Source: Blastocatellia bacterium UBA7656 (GTDB lineage Bacteria; Acidobacteriota; Blastocatellia; UBA7656). Taken from it: a DNA stretch of 36,105 nucleotides. The stretch is taken from assembly GCA_002483445.1 (NCBI GenBank), contig DLHY01000170.1, forward strand, positions 1 to 36,105. Reading direction: 5' to 3'. The notes under the pieces were generated by a model. That model searched no databases and was not told where the DNA came from. It worked only from the letters and a program-made list of their open reading frames with translations. Positions 7,714 through 16,104 of this stretch are shown one piece after another; position 1 is the first letter of the stretch; each line of letters starts with the position of its first letter. A program made the position numbers and the translations under genes.

Positions 7714-8949
7714 ATGTACAAGTACATCGAAGCCTCGCGTATCGCATTATCGTCAATCATGGCGCACAAGCTGCGCACATTTCTCACGCTGCTTGGCGTC
7801 ATCATCGGCGTCGCCGTAGTGACAGCCGTGGCCACGGTTATAGAAGGCGCGAATGTCTATATCACCGAAAAAATCGCCACTCTCGGTTCGGGCGTTTTCC
7901 GTGTTCAAAAAGCAAGCCTTACGGGGTTCGGCAATTTCGAAAAATTCCTCGAAGCCTTTCGCAAGAACCCTGACCTGACGATGGAAGACCTGGCGGCCAT
8001 TCGCGAATACGCCTCGCTCGTCGATCAGGTGGGCGCGCAGGACGGAGGCTCGCGGCAGGTACGCTATCAAAACGTCAGCCTCGAATCCATCGGCGTGCAG
8101 GGCGTCACATCGAATACGATCCTGCTTTCAACCATAGAAGTAGAACAGGGGCGCTACTTCACCGGCTTCGATGACGAAAACAGAAAGGATGTCTGCTTCC
8201 TGGGCGCAGACGTCGTAGAGGGTCTCTTCCCCAACCAGGACCCCATCGGCAAAGTCATCCGCGTAGGGCGATATGAATACACCGTTGTCGGTGTGGCAAA
8301 ACGCATAGGCTCGCTGCTCGGAGTGTCTCAGGATAATTTCATTCAGGTGCCGCTTTCATCTTTCATTAAAAACTTCGCTCAACGAAGATCGTCAACTTTT
8401 CTGATGGTGGTGCGCGCCAAAGAAGGCGTCCCCGTTGATGCGGTCAAAGATCAGGTGCGGACGATCATGCGCACGCGCCACAAGCTCGACTACAAACAGG
8501 CGGACGACTTTTCCATATCCGATGATGAAGTCACTCAGCAGTTGTTCGGGACTATCACAGGGACGGTCGCTATGGTCGCCTTCCCTGTCGTAGGCATATC
8601 GCTTGTGATCGGCGGCATCGTCATTATGAACATCATGCTTGCGACCGTCACCGAGCGCACGCGCGAGATAGGCATACGCAAAAGCATAGGCGCGACCCGT
8701 CGCGATATACTCGTTCAGTTCCTCGTCGAATCGAGTATGCTGTCGGCGGTTGGCGGAATCATAGGATTGCTGCTGGCCATAACTCTGATGACCATAGTCG
8801 GCAAATTCGCGCCCGTCCCCGTCGCTATTCCCGTGTGGGCGCCGGTCATCGCCATTCTGGTTTCAACATTGACGGGACTCTTTTTCGGAATCTATCCGGC
8901 GAACCGCGCCGCTAAGATGGACCCGATTACGGCTCTGCGCGCAGATTGA
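7714..8949 (+). CDS. MacB-type ABC transporter permease, first subunit
   Basis: The 411-residue protein has the MacB/FtsX-type plan. One membrane helix near residues 18-42 follows a conserved HKLRTFLTLLGVIIG segment, a large periplasmic domain spans about 45-275, and three more helices lie at about 280-310, 335-360 and 372-398. The coupling segment MNIMLATVTERTREIGIRKSIGA and the C-terminal FGIYPANRAAKMDPITALR are signatures of the family. It has no ATPase domain, which is supplied by the upstream gene. The next gene encodes a second, clearly different permease of the same family, so the membrane unit is probably a heterodimer. The substrate is unknown; relatives export macrolides, peptides or lipoproteins. 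Confidence 0.93.
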   Translation: MYKYIEASRIALSSIMAHKLRTFLTLLGVIIGVAVVTAVATVIEGANVYITEKIATLGSGVFRVQKASLTGFGNFEKFLEAFRKNPDLTMEDLAAIREYASLVDQVGAQDGGSRQVRYQNVSLESIGVQGVTSNTILLSTIEVEQGRYFTGFDDENRKDVCFLGADVVEGLFPNQDPIGKVIRVGRYEYTVVGVAKRIGSLLGVSQDNFIQVPLSSFIKNFAQRRSSTFLMVVRAKEGVPVDAVKDQVRTIMRTRHKLDYKQADDFSISDDEVTQQLFGTITGTVAMVAFPVVGISLVIGGIVIMNIMLATVTERTREIGIRKSIGATRRDILVQFLVESSMLSAVGGIIGLLLAITLMTIVGKFAPVPVAIPVWAPVIAILVSTLTGLFFGIYPANRAAKMDPITALRAD

Positions 8950-8958
8950 GAATCGTGT

Positions 8959-10221
8959 ATGTACATTCAGGAAATCGGCGAAAACGTGATGATGGCCTTC
9001 GACACCTTGAGAACGCACAAGGTGCGCTCGCTGCTGACTATGTTGGGCGTGATAGGCGGGACGATGACTGTGATTGCAATCTCGTCATTTCTGACGGGCC
9101 TGCGAGAGTTCGTCCTCTCACAGACCGAACGATTCGGCCCTGATCTCGTATTCGTATCCAAGTTCGACAACATAGGCATCCGTTTCAGCCGCCCCTCGCT
9201 GTCGGAGCGAACGCGCAAGGATATCACTGTCGAAGACGCTCGCGCCCTCGAAGAGTTGCCGACAGTTCGCGGAGTCAGCCCGACGATGTTCGTAGGCTCG
9301 TTCGGCCCTTCGGCGTCGAACCCTGTGGTTAAGTTCCGCGGAGTCGAGGCCAATCGCCCGATCATCTTCGGCGTGTGGGCGAACTATGACGAGATTCGAA
9401 ACGTCTTCATCAAGGAAGGCCGTTTCTTTACCAGAACAGAGCAAGAGCGCAAGACGAAGGTCGTCATCATAGGAGCCGCTATAGCCGAGACTCTTTTCGG
9501 CGCGCTCGATCCTGTCGAAAAGGAGATCGAAGTCGATGGCGCGTCATATCGAGTGGTCGGGGTGATGGAAAAAGCGCCGGGCGATCTGTTCGGCGGCGAT
9601 CCGGTCGAAGATCGCCAGTTGATCGTCCCCTTCGATACCCTTCAATCCGCGCATCCTGAAATCAAAAACATCAGCATCACCGCTCGCGCCAATACAGGCC
9701 AGTTCGGAAGAATGATCGATCAGGTAACTGAACTGATGCGACGACGCAGGGGCGTAGCGGCGAACGAGCCGAATGACTTCGGCGTGAACCTGCCTGGGAG
9801 CATTTACGAAGCCATAGCGCAGATAGCCGCAGTGGCAGGCCTGATAGTTTTTCCTCTCTCGGCAGCCGGTTTGCTCGTGGGCGGAATCGGCGTTATGAAC
9901 ATCATGCTCGTAAGCGTCACCGAGCGAACGAAAGAGATAGGCGTGCGCCGCGCCATTGGAGCTAGAAAGCGCGACATAGTATGGCAATTTCTGACCGAAG
10001 CCATCACGCTCACGGCTATTGGGGGAGTGATAGGAATATTCATCGGCTGGCTGATTTCGCTCGCGCTGAAACGGCTGGCTCCGACTCTCCCTTCGGTGAT
10101 TCCGCTATGGGCCGTGCTGCTGGGATTTTTCGTTTCCTGTTCGGTGGGACTCGTGTTCGGTATATGGCCTGCGATGAAAGCCGCTCGACTCAATCCGATA
10201 GAGGCGTTGCGCTATGAGTAG
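8959..10221 (+). CDS. MacB-type ABC transporter permease, second subunit
   Basis: This 420-residue protein repeats the plan of the preceding gene. It has an N-terminal HKVRSLLTMLGVIGG helix, a periplasmic domain (about 45-285), and three C-terminal helices with MNIMLVSVTERTKEIGVRRAIGA and FGIWPAMKAARLNPIEALR. The two permeases agree in these motifs but differ strongly in the periplasmic part, which fits a heteromeric exporter rather than a fresh duplication. It starts 9 bases after the stop of the first permease and the ribosome binding site is weak (GAGAA). A small hairpin follows the stop codon. Confidence 0.93.
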   Translation: MYIQEIGENVMMAFDTLRTHKVRSLLTMLGVIGGTMTVIAISSFLTGLREFVLSQTERFGPDLVFVSKFDNIGIRFSRPSLSERTRKDITVEDARALEELPTVRGVSPTMFVGSFGPSASNPVVKFRGVEANRPIIFGVWANYDEIRNVFIKEGRFFTRTEQERKTKVVIIGAAIAETLFGALDPVEKEIEVDGASYRVVGVMEKAPGDLFGGDPVEDRQLIVPFDTLQSAHPEIKNISITARANTGQFGRMIDQVTELMRRRRGVAANEPNDFGVNLPGSIYEAIAQIAAVAGLIVFPLSAAGLLVGGIGVMNIMLVSVTERTKEIGVRRAIGARKRDIVWQFLTEAITLTAIGGVIGIFIGWLISLALKRLAPTLPSVIPLWAVLLGFFVSCSVGLVFGIWPAMKAARLNPIEALRYE

Positions 10222-10237
10222 GCAAAACGTTTTTGCC
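10221..10237 (+). terminator. Short hairpin at the end of the exporter operon
   Basis: GGCAAAA (10221-10227) and TTTTGCC (10231-10237) form a 7-bp stem with a 3-base loop, starting on the last base of the permease stop codon. No T run follows, so termination strength is doubtful. Confidence 0.35.
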
Positions 10238-10272
10238 ACACTATGGTTCGAGGCGAATCGCCACAACAGGGT

Positions 10273-10497
10273 TCAGCTTGTCATCGGCTGAAGACTGATG
10301 CGGGTATTGAAAGAAGAAGGCCAGACAGAAAAAAAACTGTCAGCCGGTTCATCCAGAAGCATCACGACAGAACACTCAAGGTCTTTGTTTGAAGAGACAT
10401 AAAGCACGGGGCGAATGCCTCGCGCGGCGCGTTCAAAGAGCATCTGCTCGTAGATATCGATCAAATCCGGTCCGAAAAAATCCTGTTCTCTTTCCAT
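10273..10497 (-). CDS. Small protein of unknown function
   Basis: This 74-residue frame is not recognised. It begins MEREQDFFGPDLIDIYEQML, has an acidic, helical first half, then a hydrophobic strand-like stretch (PVLYVSS, CSVVMLLDEP) and an uncharged tail. No signal peptide or membrane helix is clear. The coding case rests on a GGAG Shine-Dalgarno sequence 9 bases before the ATG and on the gap it fills between two convergent genes. The Shine-Dalgarno bases are the 3' half of a 12-bp hairpin (10506-10538), so translation could be masked. It may share a transcript with the Yip1 gene upstream. Confidence 0.5.
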   Translation of the reverse strand: MEREQDFFGPDLIDIYEQMLFERAARGIRPVLYVSSNKDLECSVVMLLDEPADSFFSVWPSSFNTRISLQPMTS

Positions 10498-10505
10498 AAT
10501 TCAAA

Positions 10506-10538
10506 GCTCCGATCATCAATGTCACCGATGATCGGAGC
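10506..10538 (-). promoter_or_regulatory. Hairpin covering the Shine-Dalgarno sequence of the small protein gene
   Basis: GCTCCGATCATC (10506-10517) pairs perfectly with 10527-10538 around a 9-base loop. On the minus strand the last stem bases are GGAGC, the Shine-Dalgarno of the gene starting at 10497, followed by TTTGAATT. It could be a weak terminator for the Yip1 gene, a translational switch for the small gene, or both. Confidence 0.55.
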
Positions 10539-10585
10539 AATCGTTGTGCCGATCCTTAGTCGGCGATGAGGGACATTTCAATGCC

Positions 10586-11407
10586 TTAGCCGAAGAATGA
10601 GGCATAGCCTGCAAGGAGCAATACCCAGACGATCCACAGGCTGAAGACAAGCGTCCCGGTTTTGCTCGATTTGATTTTGCGCGACCCTGAGATGGCGGCA
10701 AAGCCTATGCTCAGAAGGATCAGAAACCAGATCGTGAAGATGTCTATCGATGATGCGATGGCGCGAATCGGCGCGGAAACGCTTTCATCCAGAAATGCGC
10801 CGAGATTGGTCACCGTAATCGTTGCGGGTCGAGTGGGATCGATTTCTTTCAGGCTCGCTTCATCCTTGAGCATCAACGAGCCGATTGTGACAAGCAGAGC
10901 TATAACGCCGGTCGCGCAACTGCTCCAGGCGACGACCGACATTATTTTCTTGAACGTGGCCTTCGCCTGCATCAGCATCAGACCCAGCGCAAAGATGCCT
11001 GCAAGGATCGCATAATAGAGCGGCACCACGATGATTGCGAACAGCGGAGCGAACTTCGCTATCGCTTTCCCGATGGAGACCTGTTGCTGGATTACCTCTT
11101 CAGACGGCATGGGCTGGCCGGATCGTTCAGCCCCCTTCCTGACCTGGTCTCGCAAAATTCGATCCCAGTCCGGGTTGACTCGCCAAGTGAAAAAAGTGCT
11201 GCCCGCCAGCGCGATGATTATGCCGATGATGATCGGCGCTATCAACGTCGCCTTCCGATTTACATCAGCGAAAGTTTCTCCCGGAGAGAACAACACGCCG
11301 ATAAATCGCTGAACAGGGCCGAGTCGGGCAGGCTCCTGAACTTCTTCATAATGACCCGGCGGAGGAACGGGCGGCGCTCCGTACTCAGGTATATCGCTTT
11401 GACTCAT
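10586..11407 (-). CDS. Yip1-family membrane protein
   Basis: The 273-residue protein starts with a Pro-rich cytoplasmic tail (PPVPPPG) and the family-typical GPVQRFIGVLFSPGETFADV at about 30-49. About five membrane helices follow, near 55-75, 123-147, 155-178, 215-240 and 250-271. A soluble loop (78-120) lies between helices 1 and 2. This matches the bacterial Yip1/YIP family of membrane proteins, whose biochemical role is unknown. AAGGAGA lies 7 bases before the ATG, a strong start. The gene stands between OppF and the small unknown gene in the same direction; no functional link is evident. Confidence 0.85.
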   Translation of the reverse strand: MSQSDIPEYGAPPVPPPGHYEEVQEPARLGPVQRFIGVLFSPGETFADVNRKATLIAPIIIGIIIALAGSTFFTWRVNPDWDRILRDQVRKGAERSGQPMPSEEVIQQQVSIGKAIAKFAPLFAIIVVPLYYAILAGIFALGLMLMQAKATFKKIMSVVAWSSCATGVIALLVTIGSLMLKDEASLKEIDPTRPATITVTNLGAFLDESVSAPIRAIASSIDIFTIWFLILLSIGFAAISGSRKIKSSKTGTLVFSLWIVWVLLLAGYASFFG

Positions 11408-11525
11408 AAGAATTCTCCTTGCCTGTGAAGGTTGGACTGCTTACCTGCTGATTACTTTTGCGGTCGCACCCGACGCGCAGAAACATTTCCATCTGACGAA
11501 CGATCAATAATCGCGACAGGTGAGA

Positions 11526-12524
11526 CTACATCTTTTCCCCGCCCGGCGCAATCACCATACAAGCCACGAAATGACCTTCTGATACTTCGACCATCTCCGG
11601 CTCCATCTCGGCGCACCGCGGCTCAACCACGGGGCAACGCGTGCGAAAGCGACACCCCGAAGGCGGATTGACGGGAGTCGGGATATCGCCTTCAATCGGC
11701 AATCGCTGGCGCTTCACGTCAGGATCGGGAACCGGAATGGCAGAAAGCAATGCCCGGGTGTAAGGGTGAACGGGGTTGCGAAAAATCTCTTCGCTCGAAG
11801 CCGTTTCAACTATCTTTCCGAGATACATGATTCCCACCCTCGTCGAGATATGCTCGACCACCGCCAGCCCATGCGAGATGAAAAGATAAGTGAGGTCGAG
11901 ACGGGATTGAAGGTCTTCGAGCAGGTTCACTATCTGCGCCTGAACCGATACATCGAGAGCCGAAACAGGCTCATCGCAAACGATGAACTTTGGGTCGAGA
12001 GCCAGCGCGCGGGCTATGCCTATGCGCTGGCGCTGCCCGCCTGAAAACTCATGCGGATATCGCGTCGCATGTTCGGCATCTAGTCCGACGAGTTTCAACA
12101 ACTCGGTCACACGCTCCTGCCGCTCGCGTCGACTGCCCACACGGTGAATCAAGAGCGGCTCTTCGATTATCTCTCCGACTCTCATTCGCGGGTTGAGCGA
12201 TGAGTAAGGGTCCTGAAAAATGATCTGCATATCCCGCCGCGCTCTTCGCATCTCCGTTGCATTGAGCGAAAGAAGATCACGCCCCTCGAATATTATTTCT
12301 CCCGCAGTCGGTTCTATGAGTCTCAAAATGCAACGACCTGTCGTCGATTTACCGCAGCCCGACTCGCCCACAAGCCCGAAAGTTTCCCCCCGACGAATCG
12401 CAAAGCTTATGTCATCAACTGCGCGAACCATCTCACCGCCCGCCCCGAACAATCGATTGCCGACAGGAAAATATTTCCTGAGTCCTCGCACCTCGATCAG
12501 AATGTCTTTGCCGTTTTCATTCAT
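11526..12524 (-). CDS. Oligopeptide/dipeptide ABC transporter ATPase, OppF/DppF type
   Basis: This 332-residue ATPase energises uptake of peptides or similar solutes. Walker A GESGCGKST is at 53-61, the Q-loop FQDPYSSLNP at 103-112, the signature FSGGQRQR at 160-167, Walker B IVCDEP at 181-186 with SALD, and the switch His at 218. The C-terminal oligopeptide-transporter extension (HPYTRALLSAIP) ends in CRFRTRCP, giving Cys291, 297, 304 and 322. This four-Cys pattern is shared with its partner and, in some characterised Opp systems, holds an iron-sulfur cluster. The ATG overlaps the OppD stop (ATGA). No permease or binding-protein genes are in the window, so those subunits must be elsewhere. 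Confidence 0.93.
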   Translation of the reverse strand: MNENGKDILIEVRGLRKYFPVGNRLFGAGGEMVRAVDDISFAIRRGETFGLVGESGCGKSTTGRCILRLIEPTAGEIIFEGRDLLSLNATEMRRARRDMQIIFQDPYSSLNPRMRVGEIIEEPLLIHRVGSRRERQERVTELLKLVGLDAEHATRYPHEFSGGQRQRIGIARALALDPKFIVCDEPVSALDVSVQAQIVNLLEDLQSRLDLTYLFISHGLAVVEHISTRVGIMYLGKIVETASSEEIFRNPVHPYTRALLSAIPVPDPDVKRQRLPIEGDIPTPVNPPSGCRFRTRCPVVEPRCAEMEPEMVEVSEGHFVACMVIAPGGEKM

Positions 12525-13516
12525 TGCGTCATCACTTCTCCAACTCGGTCAAACCGGATGCAGCGCGAAGACCTCGCCTCAGTGACAGCGAGGAGCGGAA
12601 TGGTTTCTTTCGAGCAATCCGCCATCACGTAGCGGCATCGCGGAGCGAAGGCGCACCCGCGGGGGAGATCGAGCAGGCTCGGCACAGCGCCTTCGATTGT
12701 ATCGAGCCTCTGTCTCTGGCCCGCCGATGATAGGCGCGGGACGGAGCGAAGCAAACCTTCGGTGTAAGGATGTTTCGGAGCGTGAAAAATATCGCGCACA
12801 GGAGCCTCTTCGACGATGCGGCCCGCGTACATCACCGCGACGCGATCAGCCGTTTCAGCAACCACGCCGAGGTCATGCGTGATGAGCAAAACGGAAAGAT
12901 CGAAGTCGTCTTTCAGGTCTCTGAGCAGTTCGAGTATCTCGGCCTGAATGGTGACATCGAGCGCGGTGGTCGGCTCATCGGCGATCAAAAGATTCGGATT
13001 GCATACAAGAGCCATCGCTATCATCACTCTCTGGCGCATCCCGCCTGATAGCTGAAACGGATAATCATCGACTCGTCGCGCGGCATCGGGAATTCTGACT
13101 CGCTCCATCATCTCGACCGTTTTCACTCGCGCTTGTTTACGAGAGAGACGTTCGTGAAGTTCTATGGCTTCGGCAATCTGATCTCCGACTGTGTAGACAG
13201 GGTTGAGCGAGGTCATCGGATCCTGAAATATCATCGCTATCTCGCGGCCTCGAATGCGACGCATTTCTTCAGCATCGAGCTTGAGCAGATCGCGATTATT
13301 GAACAGGATTTCGCCGCCTGTGATTTCGCCCGGAGGTTGAACGAGGCGAAGAATCGAGAGGCTCGTGACTGATTTGCCGCAGCCTGACTCTCCCACGAGG
13401 GCGAGCGTCGAGCCTCGTCGGATGGAAAAGCTCACATCGCTTACGGCTTTGACTGTGCCCCGGCGAGTGCGGAACTCGGTATCGAGTCGGCGGACTTCCA
13501 AAATGTTATCGTTCAT
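12521..13516 (-). CDS. Oligopeptide/dipeptide ABC transporter ATPase, OppD/DppD type
   Basis: The 331-residue ATPase is the partner of OppF. Walker A GESGCGKSV is at 42-50, the Q-loop FQDPMTSLNP at 97-106, signature LSGGMRQR at 156-163, Walker B LLIADEP at 176-182, and the switch His at 214. The C-terminal extension has HPYTEGLLRSVPRL and four cysteines (288, 294, 301, 319) spaced as in OppF. I use the ATG at 13516; a TTG one codon earlier is possible. No Shine-Dalgarno sequence is visible. The start codon lies inside the left copy of an 8-bp duplication made by a MITE insertion at 13522-13728, so the original leader of the gene has been displaced by about 215 bases. Confidence 0.93.
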   Translation of the reverse strand: MNDNILEVRRLDTEFRTRRGTVKAVSDVSFSIRRGSTLALVGESGCGKSVTSLSILRLVQPPGEITGGEILFNNRDLLKLDAEEMRRIRGREIAMIFQDPMTSLNPVYTVGDQIAEAIELHERLSRKQARVKTVEMMERVRIPDAARRVDDYPFQLSGGMRQRVMIAMALVCNPNLLIADEPTTALDVTIQAEILELLRDLKDDFDLSVLLITHDLGVVAETADRVAVMYAGRIVEEAPVRDIFHAPKHPYTEGLLRSVPRLSSAGQRQRLDTIEGAVPSLLDLPRGCAFAPRCRYVMADCSKETIPLLAVTEARSSRCIRFDRVGEVMTQ

Positions 13517-13521
13517 CAAAA
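13514..13521 (+). repeat. Left target-site duplication of the MITE
   Basis: CATCAAAA directly abuts the left end of the element and is repeated exactly at 13729-13736. On the minus strand its first three bases are the oppD start codon. Confidence 0.85.
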
Positions 13522-13728
13522 GTAACTACTCAGCCGCGTCAGCGGCGACCTGATTTTAGCCGTGTGGTTTAGCGCACGGGTCTGATGCGAGCAGAATTCC
13601 GCGTCGCGTCAGCGACGATTGAGCTTGATTCAGCCGCCGCTGACGCGACGAGATCGAGATGGTTTCGCTCCACTGCGCACTGAAGTACGCGGCTAAACTC
13701 AACTGCCGCTACGCGGCTCAGTAGTTAC
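13522..13728. mobile_element. IS66-like MITE (non-autonomous element) at the oppD start
   Basis: The 207-bp element has terminal inverted repeats of about 24-25 bp starting GTAACTACTCAGCCGCG (13522-13546 against 13705-13728, one mismatch and one indel). These extend inward imperfectly to about 45 bp. Inside is a second perfect 13-bp inverted pair, CGTCGCGTCAGCG (13602-13614 and 13638-13650). It is flanked by an exact 8-bp direct repeat, CATCAAAA. Ends that start with GTAA plus an 8-bp duplication are the known habit of the IS66 family, so mobilisation by an IS66-type transposase is inferred. No reading frame of transposase size is present. Confidence 0.85.
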
Positions 13729-13736
13729 CATCAAAA
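13729..13736 (+). repeat. Right target-site duplication of the MITE
   Basis: Exact CATCAAAA copy of 13514-13521. The sequence beyond it (13737-13803) is the probable ancestral leader of oppD. Confidence 0.85.
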
Positions 13737-13803
13737 TCGTATGGGGCAAGCCATTGGGTTGAATCCCTGCAAATACAATTGAAAACCGGCCTGCCCCGCC
13801 TGC

Positions 13804-15939
13804 TCAATAACGTCGATAGGTTCCCTTGAGCGGCACCTGCTCTACGCCGGGCTTGCTGAAGTCGCACACTCCCGTCGGAAAGATTGCTGCCATGCGAGCC
13901 TTCTGCGCGTCGGTGAAAACAACTTTGTAGTCTTTATAGTTGATCGGCTTCAACTGACACTTCAGCACATCGTTCGCAAGCGGCGCTCCGACCACAAGGC
14001 GCGGCTCGCTATGCACCGGGTACATCTTGTTGAATTCGCTCGCGCCGCTGAAGGTCGCTTTCTCGACTATTTTTTTGCCCGTCGAATCCCAGTATGCGTC
14101 AACCGCTTCAGCCGGTTTGTTGCGCACAACTTTGTCAGCAGAGAGCGGCGACGGATCGGCTGCGATCTTGTCGAGCCACTTGTTCATCGCGTCCAGAGAT
14201 AACGCCGCGAGGTCAACGGGGCCGGGTTGATTTCTCTCTCTCGGCGGCCCCACCCATATCACCTGATTGTCGGAGCGACCGTTGGCTTTCTCCAAACGGG
14301 CGCGGATAGCAAAGTCGCGATGGCGATCATGAATATCGCCAACAGCATCGGTGTAAGGGCGCGAGTGGAGGATAGGCACGTTCGCAAGCCCGCCGCCCCC
14401 GCTGTTCATCAATCCGCTTTCATAAGCTGCGCGGATAGCTATTGGATCGCCCGTCGAGCGTTGCGGGATGAAGTTTCCGTCGATATCATTGCCGCCCATC
14501 TTTTCATTCAACTCCAAAAACTCGTCCACGCTGATCGCGCCGCTGTTGAGCGCCGCGAGTCCGTACTGCAATCCAACATTGTCCTGCGGCTTGCGCGCAA
14601 ACCCTGTTTTGGGGTTGCGACCGTAGATGTTGACTCGCATATCCTGCACGGTGCATCGCGCCCCTGTTGGATTTTTCACAGGGTCATAAATTTTGCTTGC
14701 ATCGTTGAGCGCGCAGCCTCGCGCGTTGGTCGCGGTGTAGACAGGAACGAACGACCTTTCCCAAGCGGCGCACGTTCCGGGAGTGTAGCCCTCGACCGCT
14801 GCTTTTTTCTCAGCAGTCCAGACAGATGGATCGGCCTTGCGAAAGAAGTTCTGAAACAGTCCGCAGTCCGGCGTGTGCATAGTCGAGTCTGGAAACGCGA
14901 GCGACGGCTGAAGCCCATCGAGCAGCCCCGGATAAATCTCGGTGATGAGCAACTGTTGAATCGCGCCGCCTGATCCTCCAAATCCCACAGTCCACTTAGG
15001 CACGCCGTATCGCTCGATGAAATATTCTTTGAGCATCATCAACGTCTCGCCCTGAAGCACCGCGTTGCCGTGCTGCTGATTGACAAGCTCAGTCGATATC
15101 ATAAAAGCGAAGCCGCGCGCGAGATAAAGATGATTGAGCGCGCCGGTCGCCTGATTGACTCCCTGATTGTACTGCGTGCCAGCGCCGCCGCCGAAGCTCA
15201 CTGCCAGCTTGTGATTCCAGCCCGCTCCCGGCGTCCACTGCGGAGACTCCGGTTTAGGGTCGTCAAGAATCGCTATGCGGTAGATGCTGCGGTTGATCGT
15301 CCCGGAATCTACGCGCACGATGTAGGGAACAGTCCTTCCATCGTTAGTCGTCGTGTTGACCAGATCAGACGGGCGCGGCCCCAGAGGATCAGCCAGAGGC
15401 TTGAAGACATTGTTCGAGGCTCTGTAGAAATATTCGACCTTCCGCGTGGCCGAGCAATTGGCGTCGAGCGGCTGGCCCAGGCCCGACTCGACCGTGCGGC
15501 ATTCGTAGGGCGTCAGATGCGGCCCCGAAAGAATCGGCCCTGTGATGGGATAGTTCCTCACCGTAAGGCTGGCTTCAGCCGTCGATTTGCCGCCGTGTTT
15601 GATCATCGCGCGCAATGTGTTATCTCCGACATTGAGGCCAGCGATCAGACCGCGAAAGTTTTTCGTATCCGTGTCGCGGCTCAGTTGACTGGTGACATCC
15701 CTGCCGTTGAGCGTGAGAGTAAGCTGGCTCATTTCCGTGCCAGCGGGCGCTTTGACTTCCACCAGCGCGTCGCCACCGCTTACAAGATCGGGGCGAGAGG
15801 AAAGAGTTCGGATCTCCAGCCGCGCCGCGGATTGTGAAAATCCGTCGCTATCGGCGAATCCGGCCAGAATGCAGCAGATCGCAAAAGCTGTGACCGTAGT
15901 GCGACGAACAGCCATCGCCAACTTCGTTACAAAGCTCAT
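13804..15939 (-). CDS. DUF6351 family secreted protein, hydrolase-like
   Basis: The 711-residue protein has a signal peptide (about 1-36, Ala/Cys-rich core ending FSQSA). A beta-rich, Ig-like N-terminal domain follows (40-130: DLVSGGDALVEVKAPAG, NGRDVTSQL). A large domain then includes the alpha/beta-hydrolase-like turn GFGGSGGAIQQ, with Ser323 as candidate nucleophile in GGSGG. Downstream Asp- and His-rich segments (VPILHSRPYTDAVGDIHDRHRDF) could complete a triad, but this is inference. The whole pattern matches DUF6351, a family without an assigned reaction. GAGG lies 7 bases before the ATG. It stands alone, leftward, between the mutase gene and the MITE. Confidence 0.83.
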   Translation of the reverse strand: MSFVTKLAMAVRRTTVTAFAICCILAGFADSDGFSQSAARLEIRTLSSRPDLVSGGDALVEVKAPAGTEMSQLTLTLNGRDVTSQLSRDTDTKNFRGLIAGLNVGDNTLRAMIKHGGKSTAEASLTVRNYPITGPILSGPHLTPYECRTVESGLGQPLDANCSATRKVEYFYRASNNVFKPLADPLGPRPSDLVNTTTNDGRTVPYIVRVDSGTINRSIYRIAILDDPKPESPQWTPGAGWNHKLAVSFGGGAGTQYNQGVNQATGALNHLYLARGFAFMISTELVNQQHGNAVLQGETLMMLKEYFIERYGVPKWTVGFGGSGGAIQQLLITEIYPGLLDGLQPSLAFPDSTMHTPDCGLFQNFFRKADPSVWTAEKKAAVEGYTPGTCAAWERSFVPVYTATNARGCALNDASKIYDPVKNPTGARCTVQDMRVNIYGRNPKTGFARKPQDNVGLQYGLAALNSGAISVDEFLELNEKMGGNDIDGNFIPQRSTGDPIAIRAAYESGLMNSGGGGLANVPILHSRPYTDAVGDIHDRHRDFAIRARLEKANGRSDNQVIWVGPPRERNQPGPVDLAALSLDAMNKWLDKIAADPSPLSADKVVRNKPAEAVDAYWDSTGKKIVEKATFSGASEFNKMYPVHSEPRLVVGAPLANDVLKCQLKPINYKDYKVVFTDAQKARMAAIFPTGVCDFSKPGVEQVPLKGTYRRY

Positions 15940-16104
15940 GTCTATACCTCATTCTCAGAAATCAGGTATCAGAGTAAAACTGCCGATCACTGATCTTGTT
16001 GTTTCACGATTTTTTTCGGATGGTTTCGAACTGCCGCTCTTCGCTGGACTGATACCGGCTCAACGACATTGGGCTGATGAAATAGGTTTGCCAGTAAAAA
16101 TCCT

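Noticed and set aside
14227..15837. Plus-strand open frames opposite the DUF6351 gene
   Set aside because: Arg/His-rich, low-plausibility proteins without motifs, fully covered by a clear minus-strand gene.
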